Part shown: in pieces, positions 47,660-59,198 of the stretch
Numbering within the stretch: the stretch's first letter is position 1
How the letters are laid out: every line of letters begins with the position of its first letter
Notes under the pieces: model-generated
The model's database searches: none
Told to the model about the DNA's origin: nothing
What the model saw: only the letters and a program-made list of their open reading frames with translations
Program-made: the position numbers and the translations under genes
Assembly: GCF_000003815.2 (NCBI RefSeq)
Contig: NC_049990.1
Span: 14,344,533-14,408,532, forward strand
Direction of reading: 5' to 3'
Length of the DNA: 64,000 bases
From: Branchiostoma floridae
Taxonomy: Eukaryota > Chordata > Leptocardii > Amphioxiformes > Branchiostomatidae

Positions 47660-47960
47660 AACTGATTACCACCGATATTCTTTTTACATCAAACATCACG
47701 CGATTGGAATGCCCTCCCGGAATATATAGCCCGAGCCAAAAACTGGGAGGCATATAAGAATGCCCTCCATACCAGTAATTTACTTCAACCAAAGGCTACG
47801 GGTTCTTGCTACCACACAGCAGAGTGGCGGTCAGGGAGTGGAGCCCGGCCTGCCCACTGAGGAGCCAAAAGCCACTAGCCACCAACCAGCCCCCACAAAC
47901 CACCTGCATCTACACTGTACACCTAGAAAATTACCCCACCCTCACCCCAATGCCTGAGCC
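47660..47960 (+). pseudogene. LINE ORF2 C-terminal tail
   Basis: One plus frame reads FTSNITRDWNALPEYIARA followed by KTWEAYKNALH. The R-x-WNxLP...F/Y-K-x-x-L pattern is the usual end of CR1/L2/Jockey-type non-LTR retrotransposon polymerase ORFs. No reverse transcriptase core is upstream, so it is a 5'-truncated remnant. The downstream Pro-rich frame is not recognised. Confidence 0.5.
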
Positions 47961-50294
47961 CTCAACCTAATCAGGTATGGCACTCAAAGGAAGAAGACAT
48001 TATTTGTTATCCAAAATTTATTTTGCACTAGGACACACCATCACGTGATGATGCGAGTAGAAACAGTCTCCTGGCTCACTGCAGGAATAATGAACCCAGG
48101 CTGACCAACTAACGAACCAAGCACAATAACCGCTAGGCCAAAAGGTTTGGACCCATTGGACCGGTTAGTTAATGGCGTTTGAATCTCACAGTTACATGAA
48201 CTATAGAAATTGTTTGTATCTCAATTGCTTATATCCCTTTATCCAGCCATTCATACCTGGCCTGAGGAACTCTCTAAACTTAATTTATAACTTACAATTA
48301 AGTTACAATATAATGCTTCCAGTAACAGGTCAGGTCACCATTCTCTGGTCGGCTTCGTTATAATTATAATATAAGGGGTGTTTGACGGCCCAGTCGGCCT
48401 GCTTCTGATTAGATGTCCTATGAGACTTCGTTACCAAAGGGGTTTACCTGGGGTTTTTCGTTGTAATATAATAATATAAATAACCTAACCCCGTAAAAGT
48501 TCCCTGGCGTGCGCTGGTGAACTGGGCTTACGGGCCACTCTCTCAGCCCCGTAGAGATAGCGACGAGCTCCCGATGGCATAGTTACCAGGCTAGGAACCC
48601 GGTTGTGTCACTATTCGCAGACTAGTTTTACCACCTAAGATACTAGTAGTAGTAGTGGACAAGGTAAGTTGGGTATATAGTGACTACAACGTCATATGAA
48701 AAACCGCTCAGGGCTTACAAAAAATGATTTTTCCCCGTACAACAATATGGCTTCGGGTTTTCAAACCATCGGATTTTTCCATACTTCATTGTTGGTTATC
48801 AAAGAGAAAACCGGAGCCAGGATTATAAGACCTACCTGTTGAACGTGTTACGTGGAATGAATATGCTTGGAAAGGAGTTTCCAGGCTCATATCACCGGCC
48901 GCCACACACCTTCTGTCCGATCTGTGGGCGCCGCCATGTTGGGTCAGCATCACGGGTTGTTGACCCCGACTCCTGATTACCAGCGCGAACTCTTCGCTAA
49001 TCACACGGCCTCAGTCCATGGGAAGACATTGATCAACCGAACGTATTCGCTAACCATGCCCCATGATTAACAAACCTTCATGATAATAATGATAGAATGG
49101 GGTGGAGGGACAATAACCTGACTATGTATGACTATGTATAATCTTAGCATGTTGATCGCTATCTTAGATTCACACAAATAATGCCATCACAATAACATAA
49201 ATTTATTTACATCAAATCATAAAATGTACATTATATTCACATATATTCTTCATGTACATTGATTCATATCATGTTTTGTTGTATGGAAAACTAGGTAAAT
49301 CATAAGGACAAGCTGGATTTTTTATGATAACTTGAAAGTCCATCTGTGTTGGTAGAAGTCATTATTGAAATAGTTAGACTGTAATATCCAACACAAAAAA
49401 ATGGACTCAGCAAATTATGTGACTGACAAGCACCAGTTCGACTGACAATCCAATGCTGTCGTGACGTCACGTTATGTAGATAGAACACGTGACTTAGTAA
49501 GCAGTGGATCGTAGGTTGCAGCAAGTCTATGGTGCCCGCCGTCCCTGTTCATGGATGGCTGTCCAATTTTTGTATTGGATATTACAGTTTAGCTATTTCA
49601 ATAATGGATTTTTGTTTTAAGTGAAACTGAAATTAATTAAATATGTAATGTCTCAATGTTTTTTTTTTCTTGCCAACATAAATAGTACTGATTTTGTATC
49701 AGTACAAAACATAGCAAAATACATTTTAAAGAAAGTCACCGGATTGATGTAAGGTGTTAATGTTTTAAGGCGTTATAAAACATTGCTCCTATTATAACAA
49801 GGATAAACAGATTCTAAAGTTAATACTATGAATCGGTTCACATATTCAGTAGCCTTTGTACGAAGTACGAAGGTAATAAATTGTAAAAAAAAGAAGATAA
49901 TGTGCGAAAAAATTACCGATGAGTCTAATTTAGGCATGTGGCTACAAACAGGACCTGTAGATAACTACTGCTTATTAATTTATTACTACTAGTAGTGGTT
50001 ATATTTAAGTAATTACTGCCTCTTCTAAAAGTTCCTTTAAAAGTGATATATTGCTAATGTTGTATAAAGTAGCATCTAAACTGCTTCTACCATAGATTTG
50101 TTTAATAAAATTTGAAAAAAAATGTGTTCATGCTCATGAAAGGTGTAGCATTAAATGTTATTTTGTACATCTTATGACAATGCTTTTTTTTCGTTGTTTT
50201 CAGTATTTTTTCAGTAAATGCCAGTCAATATTCGTAGATTTGGTTTGATTTTAAATTACAAATTCCAGCCATTCGACGTATTTAGATTTTCAGC
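47960..50294. other. Unassigned DNA
   Basis: No supported gene. Short frames near 48786-49070 overlap on both strands without motifs. Confidence 0.5.
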
Positions 50295-50340
50295 TTAACC
50301 TTATTCAGACCGGGCACTTTTGGTCAATCTGGGACGGGGC
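50295..50340. repeat. Fragment of the TTAA-CCCTATTCAGA element family
   Basis: TTAACCTTATTCAGACCGGGC matches the right terminus of the 34473-35405 element read inward, with one substitution. No opposite end was found, so this is a truncated or eroded copy. Confidence 0.6.
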
Positions 50341-50830
50341 CCTTCCATTCTAACTCCTGTACCTCATCATATGAACACAAGAGAAATGATACAGACATAA
50401 TATACGATTTTAACAGATATTGCGCTATTATTAAATTATCACTAAAGATAATGGAAATAAACTAAAAAATTTCATTTCAACGTTTTTTGACGAAAAAGTA
50501 TTTACAAATACTAAGGCACCATTATAGTAAACTAGTTCTTCTTGATGAGGTCATATGGTCCACTGTCCTAGATTTTGGTCGATTTCCGATGGCACTAGAT
50601 CAAAGCTGGCCAAGGATTATCACCTGCCAGAGGAGGCCAGCCACCTTCTTCTTATCTCTCTATACTTTATTAGAGTTTCTTACTTTTGAAAAAAAATTAG
50701 ATAATACATGATCATCGGTGCTAATTTTGCTCATTAGAAGTTTCCCTGTGATAATGTTAACCTTCGCGTAAAATGAATGATATTTTTCAAGGCTATGTTA
50801 ATGAGAAAGAAGGCCCCTCAACCTTCCAAG

Positions 50831-51563
50831 GCAGGGCTCGAAATACACTTTTCAGTCAACTTGCACCAGTGCAAGTTAAGCCAAAGGTAACTTGCACCAA
50901 AAGAAACTTACTTGCACAACCCAAAATAGTGAACTGTTAACCCTTTATTCTTCTTCTGAAAATTTGCAAATATATGGGGATACATAAAGACCACATGTTT
51001 GGATATTTGTTTTCCAAAGCGTATTTTATTTTGGATTTCAAATTGTACAACAAATGTGAATTTAGGCTTAATTTAAGACAATTCAATGTCTACAACTTGA
51101 TAAGATCAATAGATTTCTTCTGGACTCTTCGAGTGACTTCCATCACTATTCTTAACCATCGCTAGAACAACTCAATACAAACACATATAACTGGAAAATC
51201 CAGTTGATCATATCAAAGTCACTAAATTGTATGCAAAATGTATTTACTCCTATGCAAATCAAGGTAAGACAACACCATAGGAATTATTAGCATTATAGAG
51301 ATGGAATTGTCTTCAAATTTTGTTTACCTGGATGTCTAACCAAGTTTAGAAATAACAAATTTAGGCTATTTTTTTTATTCAGTGTTGTTTTCTTTTACCT
51401 TTCAATGGCAGACAATATTCTTGGTGTGTGTAAGCTTTTTCTAAAGTCAGGTATTAGTGGATAAAAGTAACTTGCACTGGTGCAAGTTTGGTCCAAACTT
51501 ACTTGCACCACACCAATTTTACATGCACAAACTTGCATATGCATGTGGTATTTCGAGCCCTGC
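50831..51563. mobile_element. 733 bp foldback element with GCAGGGCTCGAAATAC ends
   Basis: GCAGGGCTCGAAATAC at 50831 pairs with GTATTTCGAGCCCTGC ending at 51563. Subterminal CTTGCACCAGTGCAAG / CTTGCACTGGTGCAAG palindromes lie about 30-85 bp inside. There is no transposase. The target duplication is unclear; AAG on both sides is the best candidate. Its right terminus overlaps the last codons of the NHL gene. A related terminus is at 3256-3271. Confidence 0.8.
51374..51379 (-). promoter_or_regulatory. Candidate poly(A) signal of the NHL-repeat gene
   Basis: AATAAA on the minus strand, about 120 bp past the stop codon of the last exon and inside the foldback element. It is the nearest canonical hexamer. 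Use is inferred, not shown. Confidence 0.4.
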
Positions 51564-52415
51564 AAGGGTAGCGACTAAATATTTTTGAGGACCTCCCGTT
51601 CGTTACCACTAACTGTCCTGATTTCCTGGTTCCAGGTCCGGCAGATATACCCAGGGGTGTGGTAATGTTCACGATGGTACGGACGAACTCCCCACGACTT
51701 GTAAACATGTCTACACGATTGTTGCCAAAGTTTGCCACAAAAAAATTACCCCTTCTGTCCGTTAAAACATCTAAGGGATAATTTAGTTGACCAATTTCTC
51801 TTCCATAGCTTCCAAACCGGAAAAGCAGACGACCGTCACGATTGTAGACATGGACAATGTGACTAGGAGGGTCCGTAACAAGGACATTTCCTGTATCAAT
51901 GTCTGATGCGATGTGACGGATGTAAGAATCGTTTTTGGAGAACAAGCCAAATGTCTTGTTCAGCGAACCGTCTTGCGAGAAGACATAAACTTTTGTAGGA
52001 TGTGCAGACAGAAGGATGTTGTTATTCAACAAGTCCACAGCAATGGTTGGGAGCGAAGGAGAAGATGAGGTGTTAAATGAAGTGATCGGCCGGCCATTCT
52101 GACTGTACTTTACCACGTGTATGTACCCACAAAGTCTGCCCACGACCCACAAATGACTTTGCCTATCCAACGCAACATCGACAGGAAACATTATCTTATT
52201 GTTACTTCCACCTGGTAGTACTGTTGGAAAGACCCTGCGACATTCACCATTAAAGCCAAATTCTTTTACTTGCCTGTTGAATCTTTCCGTCACGAATATT
52301 AAATTGTTAGGAGATACCGCCACTCCGAAGTTACCCGTAAATTGGTCATGATATGATTCATTTCCGCAGGAGGCGTTCTCCCATCTAAACAGTCTCAATA
52401 TTTCGCCGTACATAT
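51499..52415 (-). CDS. NHL-repeat beta-propeller domain, last exon of a type II membrane protein
   Basis: An acceptor ending CTTAGCAG precedes the exon at 52415. Its first two bases complete an Asp codon begun by the upstream exon, then MYGEILRLFRWENAS follows. About 280 residues contain repeated blade-like units: GNFGVAVSPNNLIFVTER, FPVDVALDRQSHLWVVGR, IAVDLLNNNILLSA, RHIASDIDTGNVLVTD, NYPLDVLTDRRGNFFVANFG and a last LGISAGPGTRKSGQLVVTN. This is the hydrophobic-Asp-Gly pattern of NHL repeats, giving roughly six blades. Several N-x-S/T sites (NAS, NTS, NKT, NDS, NIT) fit an extracellular domain. The final residues RARNTTCICKFVHVKLVWCK and the TAA stop lie inside the terminus of a foldback transposon. 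Ligand unknown; NHL propellers usually bind proteins, glycans or RNA. Confidence 0.85.
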
Positions 52416-52710
52416 CTGCTAAGGAGTAAATGAAATGTTAAATGGATGTTAGAATTAACTATCAAAAATTAATCTTAAAATCAGCTTAGCAATGCTTTTT
52501 CACGACACAAATTAATTTTAATTAGTTCCCAAAAAGTTGCAGAAAGGGTAGAAGCCTACAATATCTATAGTGTCTTCTCCATGTTTTGTAGCGAATATCA
52601 TAAGTTTACAAACATACATCTGGTATAATACATGTGTATTGAAATCTAAAAAAGCATATTGCAAAAAATAAACAATGACTTTTAGGCTCTGCTCAATAAA
52701 GACACCATAC

Positions 52711-52831
52711 CTTTGTGGGTGGATGACGCTGATTCCGTTTCAGTCGTGTCAAATGGTGTTGTCGTTTGGTGGCTGGACATTTTTGCTGATGTGGTGGTGA
52801 GATTTAACCTGGTGTCCATAGCTGGCGAAGG
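52711..52831 (-). CDS. Ser/Thr-rich juxtamembrane linker exon of the NHL gene
   Basis: A 121 nt exon has an acceptor TTTACAG and a donor GTATGG. It starts in phase 0 and ends in phase 1, matching both neighbours. It encodes 40 residues beginning PSPAMDTRLNLTTTSAKM, rich in Thr and Ser with an N-L-T sequon. It would form an extracellular stalk between the membrane helix and the propeller and is a likely O-glycosylation site. The exon is too short to be obvious as an open frame; exact phase agreement is the main support. Confidence 0.8.
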
Positions 52832-53095
52832 CTGTAAATTGTACACTATTAAGTCAATACGGTGAGTAATATATCATGCATACGACATGTGTTGTGTTAG
52901 TGTATACTATTAGTTAATACTTACTTAATGCAAAAAATAGCATTCGGAATATTTAGGTGCTTAATGATACGTATGTTTGTACCAACTGTTTGTACCATTT
53001 CTCAAATACGCGTACAATAGTTTTTGATTGCAAGACGTCTAGTAGTTAAAGGTGATACATAGAAAAACTAGCACCATAATATATTATATCCTTAC

Positions 53096-53214
53096 CTTTT
53101 CAGTATCCTGGGCGCTGGTGTTGAAGTATAAGCCAGCAATGATTCCACTAAAGATCAATGACGCCAGAAGGGCAACTTTGAGGAATACAAGTGTCACCCC
53201 GCGATATGTGCACC
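53096..53214 (-). CDS. Transmembrane exon of the NHL gene
   Basis: A 119 nt exon has an acceptor ATTACAG and a donor GTAAGG. It enters in phase 1 (completing a Gly codon with the upstream exon) and leaves in phase 0. It encodes CTYRGVTLVFLKVALLASLI followed by FSGIIAGLYF and NTSAQDTEK. The hydrophobic run of about 25 residues is one membrane helix. Arg/Lys before it and an acidic, sequon-bearing tail after it favour an N-in, C-out (type II) topology. The region upstream on the same frame is intronic. Confidence 0.85.
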
Positions 53215-54375
53215 CTGTAATGTACATAGTAGAGGAACTTCCATGTGTTAATAAGATACAACAACGAGGGAAATAGAAATGGCAGAGTAATGATACGACA
53301 TGAACAGTTTCGTTTGTTTGTTTTGATAAAGATGAAAGAAGATCTACAATAACATCTATGTGGTATAATACATTTTTTGCAGAATGAAACCATTTTAGTG
53401 AGTGTACATGGCAGGAAGGGTGCAAATCACAATATAAAGGTTTTGTAGAAATGAATTGATATGCTACATCGCAGTTTATGTACGGGGTTGTTCAGAGGTT
53501 AGAGCCGTATAATGGAAACAATATGTACAATACAAACAAACTAAAATATAAAAGAAAAATAGCTTGGCAGATAGGACGTCGACAAAAGTTAGTACAAATA
53601 AGAAATCTGATGTGAGTCTTTTATGTTTTTCTTCAACATAGAATGTGGCCTCCAAACATAATCAATAGTAGATAATAGTATAGTATGGTATAGTAAACTA
53701 TAGTAGTAAAGTATATTATCATACAGCCAGGTGCCGTTGACCAATCAGACGGCCCATTCCATGTTGTTTATGACGCCGTGACACAAAAATTCCGGCCAGC
53801 CCGGTGGGTAATCGCTACTTCTGATTGGTCAGAATGAATCGATATTGGCGTCGATGCATTCTGACCAATCAGAAGGAGCGATGCAAAGGAAAGTAAGAGG
53901 TATGCAGGCATTGGTCAAAAGGAGCGAAGTATATGCGACAGTAGAGGGCCGGGAATAATAGAAATGAATACTTCATACAGTCTGCAGTCCATGTTACAGT
54001 TATTTGGGGCCAAGCCCACTATCACCTGTTACATTCAACTTCAAGTAACATAATGAATCGACTTTTTTTCATTATTTTAAGCCTTGGAACTGAACGACAG
54101 TTCACATAAAAAGTTATATGTTGTTCAAATTCACTGTTTAAATTTATTGAATTTACTGGATAGATTATGTATGTATTATAAAGGAATTCGTCACTTAAAT
54201 GGGTCAGATTTGATAGGCTATATGATAATATCGTTAACGACAAGCCTGTTCCTCGGTATATATGGTATAATAACGCCTGGTCCTTGCTTTAACCACCACA
54301 TACACCTCGGGGCGGGTCATTAACCATTAAGTATAGTAAAGTATAGTATAGTATAGTATAGTATATAAATCTTAC
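53215..54375 (-). other. Intron between repeat exon and transmembrane exon of the NHL gene
   Basis: Bounded by GTAAGA at 54375-54370 and ATTACAG at 53221-53215 on the minus strand. It contains TATAG-type microsatellites (about 53665-53720 and 54325-54367) and a CCAAT-box hairpin (53818-53875). Confidence 0.75.
53818..53875. repeat. CCAAT-bearing hairpin
   Basis: CTTCTGATTGGTCAGAATG pairs with CATTCTGACCAATCAGAAG across a short loop. Each stem strand holds a CCAAT (NF-Y-type) box, and a further GACCAATCAGA is at about 53739-53749. It may be the core of a small foldback element. Confidence 0.75.
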
Positions 54376-56428
54376 CACAATCTGTTTGTTGACGAGCATG
54401 TGGCACATACAGTGGATTTGGGTTGAGGGCGTGTCTCTGGGAACTCGGGTCTTGTACATGAGTTGGATTTCTATGAACCGCTCTCGGGGCGTGTCGCATT
54501 TTTGGTATGCCATTGTCATGCCTTATAGACTGTTGATTGTCAGCTTCATCCCTGTGTGAGTCACGCCCAGGTAGAGTAGCCAGGTTGTCATTATTTTTGC
54601 ATTTAAATGAGGGGTTCTTTGGTTGTGTCTCTAACCCTGTCTCAGCGTTACCCGACGCCATGCCATCTTGACACGTGTATGCAACAGCGTATGGTTCAAT
54701 ATCAACATCGCTATTTGCATAAGTTGGGTCACAAGGTGTTGGTATATTTTTGTATTCGTTGCCAGATGTGTTGTCATCGTCTTTAGACGTGAATAATGAT
54801 TGCTGAATGCAGATGTCCTGAGCATCTGGTGGAGATGTCGAATTTGGATCCTGATTGCTTGAAATATACATCGGATTCGGGTCCAAGGCGTTTGATACGC
54901 ACTTTAGCTTCAAGTCATGGTTGTTTGATTGGCACGTCGGATTCTGGTCCCGGGTGTTTGATGGGCACATCTGATTCTGGTCCCGGATATTTGGTGGGCA
55001 CGGCTGATTCTGGTCCCGGGTGTTTGGTGGGCACATCTGATTCGGGTCCCGGGTGTCTGGTAGGCACATCTGATTCGGGTCCCGGGTGTCTGGTAGGCAC
55101 ATCTGATTCGGGTCCCGGGTGTTTGGTGGACACAACTGATTCTCGTCCCGGGTGTTTGGTGGGCACGTCTGATTCGGGTCCTGGTTGTTTGGTGGGCACG
55201 TCTGATTCGGGTCTCGGGTGTTTGGTGGGCACATCTGATTCTCGTCCCGGGTGTTAGGTGGGCACATCTGATTCTTGTCCCGGGTGTTTGGTGGGCACAT
55301 CTGATTCTCGTCCCGGGTGTTTGGTGGGTACGGCTGATTCTGGTCAATGGTGTTTGCTGCGTACATTGGATTTGAATCCTGGGATTTTGGTGTTTCCATT
55401 TGATTCGAGTTTTGGGTGTTTGAAGAGTATATAGGATTCGGGTGCTGAGTGTTTTGCGGGTATACCGGATTTGAATCTTGAGTGTTTGGTTGGTATATCT
55501 GATTCGGTTCCTGGGTGTTTAGTGGGCACATATGATTCTGGTCAAAGGTGTTTGGCTGGTACATTTGATTCGGGTCCTGGGTGTTTGGTGGGCACATCTT
55601 ATTCTCGTCCCGGGTGTTTGGTGGGCACGTCTGATTCGGGTTCTGGGTGTTTGGTGGGCACATCTGATTCGGGTCCCGGGTGTTTGGTGGGCACATCTGA
55701 TTCTTGTCCCGGGTGTTTGGTTCGTATATCTGATTCGGTTCCTGGGTGTTAAGTGTGCACATCTGATTCTGGTCAAATGTGTTTGGCTGGTACATTTGAT
55801 TCGGGTCCTGAGTGTTTAGTGGGCACATCTGATTCTGGTTCCGGGCGTTTGGCTGGTACATCTGATTCTGGTCCCGGGTGTTTGGTGGGCACGTGTGATT
55901 CAGATCGCGGGTGTTTGGCGGGCAAGTCTGATTCAGGTCAAAGGTGTTTGGCTGGTACATCTGATTCGGGTCCCGGGTGTTTGGTGGGCACATCTGATTC
56001 TGGTCCCGGGTGTTTGGCGGGCACGGCTGATTCAGGTCCCGGGTGTTTGCTGGGCACGGCTGATTCAGGTCTTGGGTGTTTGGTTGGTACGTATGATTCT
56101 GGTCCTGTGTATTTGGTGGGTACGTCTGATTTGGGTCATCGGTGTTTACTAGTGGGTACATCTTATTCGGGCAATGGGTGTTTGGTGGATATGTCTGTTT
56201 CGGGTCCTGGCTGTTTGATGAGTTCACCGGATTTGAATCTTGAGTGTTTGGTTGGAACATCTGGCTTGGGTCCTGGGTGCTTGACTGGTTTGTTTGGTTG
56301 GAGTCCTCGGTATTTGATATGTGCGTTGGTTTCGTGTCCTGGTCTCTTGATACGTAGATCGGCTCCTGACACCGGTTGTTAATCGGATTCAGCTCCTGGA
56401 TGCTTGGCTGGTTGTTTGGATTAGCGTC
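54376..56428 (-). CDS. Asn/Gln/Pro/Cys repeat exon of the NHL type II membrane protein
   Basis: A 2,053 nt exon has an acceptor (GCTATTTAG) at its 5' edge and a donor GTAAGA; it ends in phase 1. After about 56 lead residues (DANPNNQPSIQELNP...) come some 43 tandem copies of an 11-residue unit, consensus NTRDPNQMCPP, with variants such as NTFDQNQMYQP and NTQDSNPVYPQ. Each DNA unit is 33 bp, so every frame on both strands stays open; only the minus frame connects to splice sites. The C-terminal 200 residues are non-repetitive, include a DVDIEPYAVAYTCQDG motif that I recall from amphioxus NHL/TRIM-like membrane proteins, and end YVPHARQQTDCG before the membrane exon. The repeat is predicted to be disordered and cytoplasmic. 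Many units hold one Cys. Function unknown. The true start codon lies upstream or is not recognised. Confidence 0.8.
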
Positions 56429-57891
56429 CTAAATAGCATAAATCACAAAATGGAATTCTAAGTTTATGTCTTTACTTTTACTACGCTTAACACTGTTTTT
56501 GAACTACAAAGTTTAATAATGATCTTTTGGACATGAACTTATTATAGTCTATGCCACATTTTTTTGTAATTGTATTAATCACTCACAGTAAGACATATTT
56601 CATATACAACACGGATATACAGATTTACACTTTGGAAACCAGTGTACACATGGTAGAAAATGTTTAGTTTTGTAAGAATATGAGAGTTTGGGTACTTAAG
56701 CTTCTATATTATCCTTTAAGAAATTCAGATCCAAACAAGATTTTGGGAACCTCATAGCTCCATGAAATATTCTGATTATGCAAATGACTTTCACAACTGC
56801 ATACTTAATCCTTGCTTATGTGCACCTTCAACTAAGTACACATGTCACCATATTGCTAATTTATTCATTTACTACATGTATAGAGAAGAATTAGTACACT
56901 TTTACATAAATATGCAAAATAAGGACTCATTTCTATAATTGCTAATTAGGGGCTTATTGGCATAATTGAATTGGTATCTGCTAATCTTCCACCTGCCACA
57001 AACTACATATGTTACATTTATTTGAGCCCTATATTGAAATACAGTTTAACTATGGATTTTAATCATTAAGTATGCAAATTAAGTTCAAATTTTTATTATT
57101 TGTTCTTTACTGTGTATATCTCTGCCACAAATACCTACATACCAATTATCATGGAAATCCATTGTTCCTATGTTATGCTCCTTTGAAGATTTTGACAAAT
57201 AAGAATTGCAGCTCCAGAGCAAGCTGCTATAGGGCCCAAACATACACCATTTTTTTTCTTCATCACAAGCTATCTGCCACTAAATCATCAAGAGAATGTT
57301 TTGCCCCACACCCTCAATAAAATTCAAAGCAACAGTAATCTGAATATCTAGCTTTGATGATAGTCAAAAAGGCCATGATGTAATATAGTGAGCCAGTTGA
57401 AACATATATCAGATATCACTTTACTATCATCCACAATTACTTTGACTAAATGTCTGCCGTAGAAGCATTTTAGATAATTGACCCTAAAATAAATGTTACG
57501 CTCAACAAACGATCATGGAATGTTTGGAGAGAACCAGTACTAAAAGTCTATGTCACCATTGGTATATGGAGTCAGGTTCTACTTCTAATGAGAGGCAATA
57601 GCACACAGTCAAAAAGGCCATGTTGTAATATAGTGAGTCAAAGTATCGCGATATCGTAATAAAAATAAACTACTGATTCTATATATTGGTCATACAATAT
57701 GAAAATTCAATCAAGAGGAGTTTACAGCCGTAAAGAATAATGGCGTCATACTGAAAAAAAGAGACCAGATGCCCCGCAACGCGACAAGAACGTGTTGCGA
57801 TCTGATTGGTCCAGATATTATAATCAGACGAAAAAAAGCTGAGTCGTCCCGTTTTGCGGTAACATTCTTCTTGACCTCTTGATTTCAATAC
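56429..57891. other. Probable intron or upstream region with old repeats
   Basis: AT-rich, with no supported exon. Parts near 56745-56770 (CTCATAGCTCCATGAAATATTC) and 57120-57245 resemble dispersed words seen at 31330-31355 and 61590-61770, suggesting diverged SINE or LINE tails. Confidence 0.5.
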
Positions 57892-57967
57892 TTCACCTTC
57901 CCTCACTGGTCCCATAGCCTCAACTGCTTCAGGGGCAGCAGTGCCATCGGCATAAGATTTCAATACA
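57892..57967 (-). CDS. Possible upstream exon of the NHL gene
   Basis: After an acceptor-like TTACCTTACAG, an open frame VLKSYADGTAAPEAVEAMGP...EGE reaches a possible GTATTG donor in phase 0, as the repeat exon requires. The donor is weak and nothing else supports it; first exons could equally lie elsewhere. Confidence 0.2.
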
Positions 57968-57994
57968 CTGTAAGGTAATTTATTTTACACGTTA

Positions 57995-58772
57995 CTCCTC
58001 CCACGTCGTACTTGGAGTCTTGTGAGTTGGTATATAGTGGAGCATAAAAAGTATTTTGTCGGATCGGGGCAAAAGTACTGTCACAGATTTATCTTTTGTT
58101 ATGTTCCAGGCCATGGAAAACGTAGATAGATGTTATTGTAACGGTTGAATTTCAAACAAATTATAGTCTAAACGCTTTTTTTGTATGACGGTTACACATT
58201 TCTCAAGGTCACCACAGACTTATAGACTAGTGGCAGCTTTAATGAAGGATTTAGAATTTATAATATAAAGCAGGTGGTAACAAGAAAAGGCAACTTCACT
58301 TGAGTCTTTTCCGACAGAATGTAAAAAGAGGTTTTGAAATCTGATGTTTTTCTGGCTCGAGAAGTGCTCCAAAAAAGACTAATCGGCTCTATGTTAAAAA
58401 ATTACTTACTGTATTCATTAATTTTGTTGCTGACGTGTACTTTTACCTCGTGATCTTTGAATAAGTCAACAGATCCCTGATACAAGTATTGACGGGCGAA
58501 TAAATGAGAATTTTCTAATAGTGCTTATATTACTCGTAATTTTGAAGAAACTATTCTTAGTATAATTATACGTCATTATTCTTTCCTATTACGATAAACA
58601 TTTCAAAATCATATTTGCCATTTGACGTTTCTGTAAAGAAATAAAGCCCCACAAGTGACCAGTGAATAATGATTTGCTCTAAGAGTAATCAGTGCAATGC
58701 TTCGGGTACTGAACGTACCTTTTGGTAATTGTTGCTAACATGTACTATTCACCTCTACTTGTTGAAAAAATA
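57995..58772 (+). repeat. 780 bp direct duplication, copy 1
   Basis: Aligns through its whole length with 60477-61262, from CCACGTCGTA to CACCTCTACTT. Small substitutions and indels separate the copies. The copies have no recognisable ORF. Confidence 0.9.
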
Positions 58773-58870
58773 AGCATACCATTATGATATATCAGTTTGA
58801 CAGGATTTAAAGAAAACGTGAAAAAGGTTGTCCTTCATATTCTACAACACGGTGATACTTATCTTCCCTA

Positions 58871-59196
58871 AGCTAAGGGCACAACCCTCCGTACGTGCAA
58901 ATACGTGGAGTCTACGTGCCAAAACGTGGGCAATCTTTTGGTATCCGTAGGTACATGTAGTAAGTACCACCTCCGTACTTACGGTAGGGAATCCGGAGCA
59001 CGCAGACACGCCGTAGGACTTAACGTGCAGGCAAAACTTTGTGTGCCATCGGGCTGCAAATTCGCCCCTTGCACGTGCCAGTACGGGCGACGCACCTGCC
59101 CTGTACAGCCTAAACGTTTTCAGAAATGCGTGACGGACGTGGCCTCCCAACAAAACGTACGGACAATTGCACGTACGGCGGGTTGTGCCCTTAGCT
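58871..59196. mobile_element. 326 bp ACGTG-rich miniature element, TA target site
   Basis: The termini AGCTAAGGGCACAACCC / GGGTTGTGCCCTTAGCT are inverted and flanked by TA on both sides (58869-58870, 59197-59198). The interior is GC-richer than its surroundings and holds about eight ACGTG words, including one CACGTG. Frames across it on both strands are compositional. It sits between the two copies of the 780 bp duplication. Confidence 0.85.
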
Positions 59197-59198
59197 TA

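Noticed and set aside
53084-53425. A 113-codon protein starting MHPSCHVHSLKWF
   Set aside because: Only the part from 53214 leftwards is exonic. The upstream portion lies before a good splice acceptor and is intron.
54796-56382. Plus-strand repeat proteins of 85-209 codons opposite the NHL repeat exon
   Set aside because: They are shadows of a 33 bp period. Only the minus frame meets phase-matched splice sites.
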